Assembly (NCBI GenBank): GCA_958510875.1
Contig: OY294068.1
Location: 17,774,297 to 17,838,296 of the forward strand
DNA: 64,000 bases
Source of the DNA: Endomychus coccineus
Lineage: Eukaryota; Arthropoda; Insecta; Coleoptera; Endomychidae
Direction of reading: 5' to 3'
Made by a program: the position numbers and the translations under genes. Below the pieces are notes generated by a model, which worked only from the letters and a program-made list of their open reading frames with translations, was not told the DNA's origin and searched no databases. Shown piece after piece: positions 34,001 through 42,288 of the stretch (the first letter of the stretch is position 1; each line of letters begins with the position of its first letter).

Positions 34001-36561
34001 TTCTTCGAACTGTGGGTGTCGATATAACACGACAAAACGTACGCTGAAAGTGGCTTCTGAGAGCTGAAGCTGTGCGGTGTCTGCGAGCATATTGCATCAA
34101 ATAACGATCTTCCCTTTCGTTAGACACTCGAGGACGTCCACTACGTGGTCTGTTTTCCACTGTATCGAATTCTTGGTACCTGTGAACTATTCGCACAACA
34201 GATGATCTAGGAATGCCCAACATTTCCGTGATCTGATGATCAGAGTGCCCTCCATCGTGTAAAGCAGTAATTCTTGCTCGATTAAACGCAGAAATTTCAC
34301 GACCAGGCATGATAATTCAAAAAATCAGAAGAAATTAATACACTAGTCACTTGGCTGAATATGCTTTCACTGCCACTGCTTTCAAAACATTGATAATAAA
34401 CTCACGATTCATTATTGACATCTCTTTTTTGTCTTTTTCATACCTTACATAAATGTTACTTTTTACCACAGTAAGAAAAATAATCGGGCTTAATCGAATC
34501 ATTTGATATATAGGGGGTCCAAGACTTTTGACGTTGTGTGTATTATATTGAACTGAACTGTTGCTAGGAGTTAATTCAAATTCAAAGAAGATTGTGTCTG
34601 AAAACATTTATCTACCTTCACACATGTAACAGATAAATTAAGCAATCAAACATTACTCTTCTCGCTCTTCTTATAACAAACACAATCCATCTGCTATCGA
34701 TAGATATAATAAAGGTTACTTTATCATATCTTCCCTTGCACGTGCTTCGTTCGTTATAAAAGAACGTTGTACAGTGCTTTCGTAAAGTACTGAATAAATT
34801 CATTTTTAGTCAAACTATCCATTCCTGAGAAATCTACTGAAACAGGTCGATTTTTAATCTCAATTTGCCACATTTATAAGGGAAAATTAAATATACAGGG
34901 TGATCCACGTATGAGTAATGTCGTCCGCGGCAATTTTTTCAAATGTAACACCCTATATCTTGTTCAATTTTTGGAATTTCCATGGAAAGCTGAATTCAAA
35001 AACATATCACATATAAGGTTTGTATACAGTGCGTCCGTTAAATTCAGTGCTCTCGTAAATTAGTGGGCATTCTTTCAAATTTAATCAATACATACAGAAT
35101 GATTCATGTAGGAGAAATAACGTCATCGGCATTTTTTGATGGCAACCCCATTTTCCATGAGGGAATGTGAAAGGCAACCTTTTTGACATACGCTAAGGTA
35201 ACTTGAGTATGAGCCGTATGAAAATAAAATCGGCGAGTTAAAGTGCACGAGATTACTGAAGCTATGGGCATCTCAACCGAACGGGTACGGAACATTTTGC
35301 ATAAATTATTGAATATGAGAAAGCTATCTGAAAGATGAGTGCCACATTTGCTCTCTGTAAACAACAAGCGCGACCGTGTGACAACTTCGAAGGAGTGTTT
35401 GGCGATGTTCAAGCGCGATAAGCAGGACTTTTTGCGGCCCATTCGTAACCGTGGACAAAACATGGATCCATCACAACACACCAGAGACAAAATAACAGTT
35501 GAAACAGTGGACTTGTCCTGGCGAATCGGAGCCGAAAAAGGCCAAAGTGGGTTTATCGGCCAAGAAAGTCATGGCGACAGTTTTTTGAGATGCGCACTGT
35601 ACCATCCATATCGATTACTTTGGAAAGGGCAAAACGATCACCAGCGTATATTATGCAGAGCTGTTGGATCGATTCGACGCCGATTTGAAGCGAAAGCGGT
35701 CGCATTTGGCAAAGAAAAAGTGTTCTTCCACCAGGGCAAAGCACCGTAGCACAGGTCCGAAGTCTCAATGGCAAAATTGCATGAATTGAGCTACAAATTG
35801 GTTCGTCATCCACCATATTCTCCAGATTTGGCCTCCTGCGATTTTATCTATTTCCAAACTTGAAGAAGTTCGGTGGAAAGAGATTCGCCTCCAACGATGA
35901 AGCATCGCAGAAACAAACGCCGACTGAAGGATTGCCGACGAAGGACGAAGTGTATCGGGTTACAAGGAGAAATAAAATAAGTTTTGACCCAATAAATCAT
36001 TTCTTGTTTAATTTTTCAGGGCCCTCGTATCAAATCGATGTTCAGAACTATCTCATAGCTAAATATGCCTAACTTACTATTTTACTCATGTCGCGAAATA
36101 GTTTAGTGACGTAATGATAATAATTATTGCTATCAAACTTGTAATTTTGACGATAATACTGATGAAATAATTCGCTTTGAGTAGAATTAAGATAATTTCC
36201 ATAATCTTGGATATTTGGACGAGTCTGTGAAAATATTAATTGTAGGTATGCTGCAAATGTTAAGAAACGCTCGATTCTTCTACGAGATCAACCTCTGAGT
36301 CCAATGGATACGGCAGTATTTTGGGTGGAACATGTTATTCGACACAAAGGAGGTGCTCATCTACAAAATTCAGGAGTATATTTATCATGGTATCAATATA
36401 TGTTGCTGGATGTTGCCTTGTTTGTGATAGTTCTTCTTGGTATAGTTTTGGTATGTTCGTATCTCATTATCAAGAAGTTTGTGAAATTGTTCAGATACTG
36501 CATACGGAAGTTTAGATGGAGTAGCAAAAGTAAAGATGACACCAAGGATAAGAAGAGTTAG
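25011..36561 (+). CDS. UGT: UDP-glycosyltransferase UGT-3 (complete, 5 exons, 522 aa)
   Basis: Exons are 25011-25245, 28811-29385, 31179-31401, 31554-31773 and 36246-36561 (TAG), with the same five lengths and phases as UGT-2. ATG 25002 (MLRMNY) is also possible; 25011 is preferred by alignment. Residues 1-17 or so form a signal peptide. AGKSHHILGE has the catalytic His, FDVIIIDWF the candidate Asp. The signature runs from WFPQND into FITHGGLLST and ends NDQ. RHKGGAHLQ, a membrane helix and a tail ending KDKKS (KxKxx) follow. Reaction and ER location are as for the UGT family; the acceptor is unknown. Introns 1, 2 and 4 have taken up a foldback element, reverse transcriptase, RNase H, Tc1 and mariner insertions, yet all splice sites and exon frames are intact. 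Confidence 0.95.
25289..26537. mobile_element. Foldback element in UGT-3 intron 1
   Basis: Arms of about 250 bp (25289 to about 25545, and about 26285 to 26537) are inverted copies: TTTCGGCAAGTTC, TCTATTCTTATGTATTT and TTAACCCTGTGCT at the left occur as complements at the right. The loop of about 740 bp has no recognised ORF. Its sequence is unrelated to the foldback at 3462-4563. Confidence 0.78.
26675..26820 (-). pseudogene. Penelope-like GIY-YIG endonuclease fragment, frameshifted
   Basis: The - strand reads CDDFNALYIGQTGHSFSVRF and then HEHFRWLYKEDSYY, a damaged relative of the fragment at 1024-1250, with a frame break before CDD. It lies in UGT-3 intron 1. Confidence 0.6.
27850..28513 (-). 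pseudogene. Non-LTR reverse transcriptase fragment
   Basis: Two overlapping - strand frames make one damaged reverse transcriptase. The first has GLDEISPYFLKSVANAV and DNYRPTFLLSTFSTVIEKL (fingers). The second has QGVSQGSILGPILFLIYVND and then LAHDLSS where the catalytic F/YADD should be, so one catalytic Asp is lost. Layout is of the Jockey/CR1 type. An internal deletion joins the frames near 28090. It lies in UGT-3 intron 1, opposite to the gene. Confidence 0.75.
29465..30650 (+). mobile_element. 5'-truncated non-LTR retrotransposon in UGT-3 intron 2
   Basis: The RNase H ORF (29483-30400) is followed by a 3' untranslated region and an A-rich end near 30640-30649, as for a copy made by target-primed reverse transcription. 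It starts about 80 bases after the UGT-3 exon 2 donor and has the same orientation as the gene. Confidence 0.65.
29483..30400 (+). CDS. Retrotransposon RNase H domain ORF, uninterrupted
   Basis: The 305-residue open frame shows all four RNase H acidic residues: Asp in IYTDGSKG (near 24), Glu in FSAEALAIY (about 59), Asp in IFTDSQAV (about 83) and Asp in ILADSAAKN, with WVKGHTGIQGN before the last. A C-terminal CNCGEYGDLYHIIFGC motif is the Cys/His tail usual in I/Jockey-group elements. RNase H degrades the RNA strand during reverse transcription. The upstream reverse transcriptase is missing, so the frame is the 3' part of a larger ORF and the ATG at 29483 is probably not a native start. The intact frame suggests recent insertion. 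It could be spliced out with the UGT-3 intron. Confidence 0.7.
   Translation: MFLIQLNNIIHLRYNSNSLNIYTDGSKGKEYVSSAFVIPSLKIQKSFYLPKFSSIFSAEALAIYKALEWCNRNTIGQSITIFTDSQAVLLTIRNFLCHYLLNPFIYNILELLHGFHTRSTPVRLIWVKGHTGIQGNILADSAAKNLSGKSDSITSICLSDIHHQYKTQLQNKWNVRWRNYSTTNSTNFCKFHLSIPSKPWFSQHSLNRNEITIISRIKFNHALFPAHLHKIGLCETPVCNCGEYGDLYHIIFGCEMNRVNSDWLITQLRSLGCGEPIWLPSVFLKNSVEMYRTFYKFFHKSKIKI
31951..32620 (+). pseudogene. Non-LTR RNase H remnant
   Basis: Begins VKTLDIFIDGSKTKSGADVG (first RNase H Asp). After a frame change comes GKDIEILMDSRAAILAI (third acidic position). Later, LRKHMHTM resembles the Cys/His tail region. Stops and shifts are frequent. It lies in UGT-3 intron 4. Confidence 0.55.
33079..34540 (-). 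mobile_element. Tc1-like DNA transposon
   Basis: Ends are inverted: AACGTCAAAAGTCTTGG (left) and its complement (right), with TA on both sides at 33077-33078 and 34541-34542, the Tc1/mariner target site. Length is about 1.46 kb, normal for the family. It carries one frameshifted transposase on the - strand, opposite to UGT-3, whose intron 4 it occupies. Confidence 0.9.
33314..34310 (-). pseudogene. Tc1-like transposase, frameshifted
   Basis: Frame 1 starts MPGREISAFNRARI at 34310. It has a helix-turn-helix (ITEMLGIPRSSVVRIVHRY), the RPRSGRPR linker (AT-hook-like) and a second DNA-binding helix, then FTVETR, where the first catalytic Asp of FTDE is Val. It runs to 33645. Frame 2 (33625-33314) continues with MGDGPRPHRA (second Asp) and SPDMNPIENMWD (Glu), spaced 34 residues apart: DD34E, the Tc1 pattern. 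A frameshift near 33630 and the lost Asp make it inactive. Confidence 0.88.
34543..35224. other. UGT-3 intron 4 segment, unassigned repeat-like DNA
   Basis: No gene is seen. ATACAGGGTGATCCACGTATG at 34899 resembles the starts of many insect non-autonomous repeats, but I could not find a matching end. Confidence 0.35.
35225..36027 (+). mobile_element. mariner element 3, 5'-truncated
   Basis: Starts abruptly within the transposase gene (CGGCGAGTTAAAGTGCACGA) and ends with a good right terminus, GGGCCCTCG before TA at 36028. The coding remains are frameshifted: TSKECLAMFKRDK, then KKVLF-like and HPPYSPDLASCD stretches. It belongs to the same family as elements 1 and 2 and is inserted in UGT-3 intron 4. 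Confidence 0.8.
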
Positions 36562-36633
36562 GTATTTTAATTGTATTTGAATACCGTCTGAAGTTGGCTT
36601 AATAACGCTGAAACTCGAGTAATGGAAGTTACA

Positions 36634-36639
36634 AATAAA
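36634..36639 (+). promoter_or_regulatory. Polyadenylation signal of UGT-3
   Basis: AATAAA about 73 bases after the TAG stop at 36559-36561. Confidence 0.5.
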
Positions 36640-36786
36640 AGTGATATGAACATAGTAGTGTTTAATTTTGCAATATGAATAAAAAACCCTCAATTTCAGA
36701 AAAAACGTCTCCTTTAAAACAACAAATAATCTATACTCATATAATATTAATTCAAAATAAATTAAAGAAATCTGTGGTTTACAGGC

Positions 36787-36972
36787 TGTCATCACACCAA
36801 CTTTAATGCCCTGTACATAGGACAAACTGGACGCAGTTTCAGAGTTAGGTTCCTGTTGGGACATAATCACAATTTCACCCTTAATATTGATAGTTTACAT
36901 ATTCAAGAAAAAGGACATAAACTCAATATTCTAGAATCCATAATAATTTTAAAACATTTGAAAATAACATAA
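36787..36972 (+). pseudogene. Penelope-like GIY-YIG endonuclease fragment
   Basis: The open + strand frame reads CHHTNFNALYIGQTGRSF, then GHNHNFTLNIDSLHIQEKGH, and closes at TAA 36970-36972. An internal deletion of about 25 residues follows VRF, relative to 1024-1250. It lies just 3' of UGT-3. Confidence 0.65.
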
Positions 36973-37340
36973 TAAACGTATGACCGAATCGATATCCATA
37001 ATTCACCACTTGCCAACAATTTTGTAAATAAACTCCCACCCAAATCATTTTCTACCCCATAATTCAGGTTAATTCCTAATATTCAAGGACGTACATTTAG
37101 ATTTAGCTTCCGGAGTTTACAAATGCCAAAACCAACAGATATATTATAGTTTCTGCAGTATTTTTTTCGATTTTTTTATTCAAATGATCTAGATATCATT
37201 TATGTCCCATAAATCATAATGACTCGGAAAATTCGTTTGAGATAGTTCCTGAATTCGTGAACAAGTGGTTTCAATCAGTAAAGTACAATAAGTGTTGCAT
37301 GGAGCATGGACTAAAATAAGGAAGGCGCCTGGAGTGTTAT

Positions 37341-37541
37341 TCTCAAAGGAAACTCATTCTCCTTAACTACATCTGCAGCTTTATATTCATGCTGCAGAAA
37401 TGAATGAAAACACTGTAAACTGATCGCTTAGACTCAACATCGGTGTTCCATTCGAAGTAAGACATTTTATGTGTTTGTTTACCCCATTGAAAGTGTACGT
37501 GTTATTGGATTGGAACGAAAATATACATGATTGATACAATA
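37341..37541. repeat. Dispersed repeat, copy 1
   Basis: Shares blocks with 39391-39600 in the same order: TCTGCAGCTTTATATTCA, then CATTCGAAGTAAGACATTTT and TGTGTTTGTTTAC. Copies are diverged. The function and class are unknown. Confidence 0.5.
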
Positions 37542-38284
37542 AGACCAGAGGCAATTTGAATATAAATACTGTCTGTTTTAGAATTATGATACATTTGTTT
37601 AGAGTTAATTGCAATAGAAGGTTAAGGTTCCCGGTTAGCATCAGTATTATTCAGTGGATATTGGGTCTACCCTCTCCCACTCTACATGAAGTAATAGATA
37701 TGTCTCCAGTGGGCTTATCTAGAAGAAAAATATTGCCAAAACGAAATTAATTGAACTATTTATGTAAATAATTGTTGAAAAACTACTTCCACGACTGATA
37801 ACCTGCTGGGCATTACAAAGAATATATGATTGGGGCGATTACAATAAATCAAGTAAAACTCTATTCACATAGAAGGATGTGAACAAAGCAGCCAAGAATT
37901 GAAAGCAGCGCTCTTGCTGATCATATTAGAACCATGAGACTAATACCTGTACCACGATTACTTTCATAATTCACCGCCAGCATTTGTTGAACAGTAGGTT
38001 CATGTAACGACAATTGTGATAAAGGATTTCACCTATTGAATCAATTTGAATATACAATGAGACCTTCATTTCTGCCGTATTCTATTCTTCTTCTTTCAGT
38101 CATCCTGCAGACAATTCATTCGGATATACAGTGCGATAAAGATTCGACAAAGAAGAATATTTGTAACGCGCTCTCAACCGCAACCTTCATATGGTTTGCC
38201 GTCTCATCTTTGTCGTTTACTATCGAGTTTTTTCTCAGATAAATCACACCATGTGGTGGTTGACTGAGTTTTCTTCGATACAAT
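37542..38284. other. Intergenic DNA, nothing recognised
   Basis: Short ORFs only, without recognisable domains. Confidence 0.4.
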
Positions 38285-38385
38285 GGATATTATGGTGTTC
38301 CACAGGGATCTGTCTTGGCACCAATTTTATTTCTGATATCAACGAGCTGTTGGAAGTAACTTCCTGTCCCTGTCCCAACTAATGA
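38285..38385 (+). pseudogene. Tiny reverse transcriptase fragment
   Basis: Reads GVPQGSVLAPILFL and, after a shift, NELLEVTS. This is the same active-site neighbourhood as in the fragment at 60025-60958. Confidence 0.5.
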
Positions 38386-38719
38386 ACTGTTGAAAGCAGT
38401 CTAAAGCACTGATAGGACCTCACATTAAGGAATATCGGTCTCAGCAAGCGAGGAACATGGTTAAAACTGCTGACACAGATACTGACAGGGAACGAACCGT
38501 TTAATTACCACCTCTCTTGGATGAACATTAGCGACTCGCCGTTGTGCAGGTGGTGCAAACGGAAACTGTGCAGATGCGTAACAGACGCAGAGCCCTCTCG
38601 GTAGAGCTATGTGAGACTGAAGAGATCCAAAAACTATAGAAGATGGTGCTAAACCTCTTGAGGGCATTAACCACCTACCCGGTCCCGAATGGTAGTTGAG
38701 TAGAAGGCTGTTTGTCCAC

Positions 38720-39020
38720 CTCTGCCACCCGGTGAACACTCTGGAGTGGGAAACGCTTCACTAGGACGACGTTAAAATAATATATCAAGAAGTTGGTTGT
38801 AACCTCTTTAGGAATCGTTCACCTGGGGGAGAATGGTGAACCGTCTCGGGCGGGAACCGCCCCTCTGGTAGATAGGTGAACGCTCGTACGTGGGAACCAC
38901 TCTAATAGGTGACATGTTAATCGTTAACCTGGGAGCATGGTGATCACTCTCAGGTGGTAACTGTCCTTTGGTGGTCTAGTGAACAATCGTCGGTGGCAAC
39001 GCTCCACTAAATGACGCGTG
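38720..39020. repeat. Degenerate short tandem motif, GC-richer than surroundings
   Basis: Variants of GTGAACxCTC, GTGGGAACC and CTCTxxTAGGTGA recur about five times at roughly 40-55-base spacing (near 38730, 38828, 38878, 38938 and 38980). It is a decayed minisatellite or element part. Confidence 0.4.
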
Positions 39021-39390
39021 ACGCAAAGGGCTTCGGTCTAGGCATCAAGGGACCGCAATGCCCCCACCCCTCAATTAATAATAATAACGGCGACATGATT
39101 TGAATTATATCCATTATATTATGGAATGAATTAACTTTGACAATTGATACTTTATTCTGCCTAACCTTATTCAACGGAACTGAGCGCACATAGACATGGC
39201 CTAACCTGCTAAATACTTTGTAGCGTTTTATGTCCTTACTGCAACACACAAGATTCTCGTATATAACGATTCGTAAAGCTCAAGCAGTATACCATTTATA
39301 ACCTTTCTGTTAAAATAGGGCAGAATAATTCTCGAGCAAAATAACTAGTAAAGTGTTAGTCTGCTCATGCATTTATACTAAGGTAAGTGT

Positions 39391-39600
39391 TTCGAGCTTT
39401 ATTCTCGGAGAAAATAAATTCCTGTCAACCTAATCTGCAGCTTTATATTCACGCTATAAAAACGAAAAGAAATAAAGTAGTGCCATTGATTTTCTCAAAT
39501 AGCCTCAGACGCAACAATTGTACCATTCAAAATAAGACATTTAATGTGTTTGTTTACGGGATTGAAAATATACCAGCCGTTAGATTGAAATGAAATATGT
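39391..39600. repeat. Dispersed repeat, copy 2
   Basis: Partner of 37341-37541. A 68-residue ORF here (39387-39593) has no recognised domain. Confidence 0.45.
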
Positions 39601-40126
39601 ATGAATCTTATCGAATACGGTGTTGATATGATTGAGATGAGGTAACTTATATAATAATGATGCCCTACTTGCGACTAGAACGCTCGATAATAACATTGGT
39701 GAGGTTCACTGGATGTGATTTCAGGACGTAAACTTTATTCATGGCATATTGCGTCTTTCGATGACATATAAGGGGCCATATAGCCCTCATAGCTGATGAT
39801 TAGGAGGCTCCATCATGAAAACTAAAAGTCACATTATGTGTCTTTGTCCTTTATACAAATTCATACCGCTACACCAATCGGCTTGCACATTTTTACACGT
39901 GTGAAATGAGCACATGATAAGCCAGTAGACGCAGTCCTGGTAATTAATTGTTAATAGTTCTATAAAATCAATGTTCACAATACCTCGCATGGAAGTCGGG
40001 ATAACCAAATCACCTATAACACAGCTTGAGTCTTACAAATCGGTTTATAATATACGTAAGTTGAAGCGAGCCAGACCAATGTTGGTTCTTCGTGCGTTTA
40101 CGTTTTGTGATGTTAGTTGATAACTT

Positions 40127-40303
40127 ATGTCAAATAGATGTTGTGCTCCTGGATGTAAGGGTAATTACAACAATGAGCCAAAAGTTGGAATATTTAGTAT
40201 TTCTAAACATAATGAACTACGGAAACCGTGGACATCGACTGTCCCTGTGAAAGATTTCATGGTAGCAACAAAACAGAACAAGATTCTCGTAGTGGTACCG
40301 TAG
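40127..40303 (+). pseudogene. THAP zinc-finger N-terminal fragment
   Basis: A 58-residue ORF starts MSNRCCAPGCKGNY and continues VGIFSISKHNELRKPW and KDFMVATKQNK. This fits the first part of a THAP (C2CH) DNA-binding domain: the Cys pair, the F-x-F/S-I-S-K region and the invariant Pro-Trp. The second Cys-x2-His pair is missing: after NKI the frame reads VVVP and stops. A GTAAGTG donor-like site overlaps the stop codon, so this could be exon 1 of a gene, or a P-element or host-gene fragment. Damage at the zinc site favours a fragment. Confidence 0.45.
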
Positions 40304-40644
40304 TAAGTGTAAATATTGTCAATTGTTTTAAAATTAGAACAAATTGGATACAAAATATTCTGCATTGTAAGTGACAATGTTGCATTCAATAACAAAGCCA
40401 TAAACAATTAGTTTAAAAAATAAATTAGGTATCGTGGGTCTTCATCCAGTTGAAAATTTAAGATCGTTATTTTATCTGTTCAATATCTAGTATTCTCCAT
40501 CACAATGCGAATATTATTGATGAGTCCACCGTAGCAAACCATGTCTTACGAGTCGTTTTTTGATACATTAGAAGCTACAGAAATGTATAAATATTTATTG
40601 AATTTTGAATCATCTCCTATCAAAACGTAACACTTTCTTCATAC

Positions 40645-42200
40645 TATTAACTAAACTCTTACTGAGTTTATTTTTATTTTTTGATTATTATTAATGCTTC
40701 CGGCTAGCTTTTAATTTATTGATTATGAATAATAATGAACTTTCTCTTTTTTATTATTATTATTTTATGGAATTAAACACAATATTCTTTGAATGTTGAA
40801 AAATTTCTATATTTAAATCTCTATGACTCTATTTATCTCGGGTTTCTAATTTACAATTTTATTTCATGTTCTAAGCATAGAACTAGCTTTAACCTCAAAA
40901 CTATTCAATATTAATAGTTGTTTACAAAATTACAAACGACAATCTTTCTTTCAGATTTACAAATAATACTACAATGGAAATATAATAAACAAACTTACTT
41001 TTAGTTTATATCCAAAAGTGTGTTTAACTATGTTGGCAATTTTCAATTTAATTCTTTTATAATTTCGTTGATGATTCACTTTTACACAATACTATGCTTT
41101 TTCACAATAATCACAGGTAACTAATTTGGATTACTTCTTCTTGAGACTCAGGAACTGTTGATAATACTTTGTTTATCCTTTTAGATAAAACATGAAACTT
41201 TTCGATGCTTTATTGAAATTATTGATGAATGGCAATCGTTGGAAACTTCTTCTTAATTGGAGGTTATTACAGCCTTTTTACTGGATTCAGATACTTGGAT
41301 AATCGTTGACTTTATATAAAATTTATTAACTTTGGTTTCTTTGAACCTATCGAAGTTTGGAACACTTTCGTTCACTGGTTTTTTATAGGTTATGAAATTT
41401 TGGTGAGTTGCAGGAGTACTTTCAGTCTACAGATGTAATGGCAAACTGAACTTCTTTACTTTCAGATTCGTTTTTATAGGCCTCCAAAACCGACGCTACT
41501 TTATGTCATAAACAACCTATGAGATGATTGCTTTTCAAATAAAGGATGCCAAGTTAATTGTTGTGAAACTGACATAAGTCTTCATTGTTACCAGATTGAC
41601 ATTAGAAATTCCTATTGACCAATCAGAATTTAGTATACTTTACTTTTTGAATTATTTGAGATTTTCAACTTATTTTAATTGTTAGCGATTCCTTCTTTTT
41701 AAATTAATATTGCCTACATTTTTCCCCACACTTTGGTATAATATAACCTATGATTGGGTTATTATTAATATGATTATTCCCATATTTATGGTTTTCTTGA
41801 CAGTTACTTATTCTTAAATCTAATACATATCATATTATATCAATAACATTCTTTTAACATTACATAACTCAAATTTACTAATCCTAACTTACATCTATAA
41901 CATTATTCAATGTTTTGTACTATCTCATGATAGTTTTGTAATCATTTTACTTATGATTTATGATTTCGTTACACTGAACGTTTCTTCACTTTCACTGAAG
42001 TTCTTGTTTATCACTTCTTATTCTATTACATCGTTGTTTATTATGTTTTACATTGTTAATATTAATATCCTAACTATTATTTAGCTTTTATTATTGTTTT
42101 TAATTCCATAAAATATTTTTTATTTGATCTTTTCTGATTTTCATAGTTCGGTAAGTTATTATTTTTAAATTTTTATTGTCTATGAAATGAAATCATAACA
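40645..42200 (-). repeat. 3' LTR of the gypsy-type element
   Basis: It is 1556 bp long. It matches the other LTR with an offset of 6270 throughout my line-by-line comparison, with one difference seen (C at 40865, T at 47135). On the coding strand it starts TGTTATGATTTCA. Confidence 0.95.
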
Positions 42201-42288
42201 AATTCCCCTAAATCAATTTTAACATATTAATCACATTAATATTTAAAATTTATTTATCTTTTGATTTTATTTTCATGAACTAAATTTA

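Noticed and set aside
39760..39820. GCTGATGATTAGGAGGCTCCATCATGAAAA as a ribozyme
   Set aside because: The bases pair as a simple hairpin (GATGA with TCAT) that uses up the supposed core, so a hammerhead fold is not possible.
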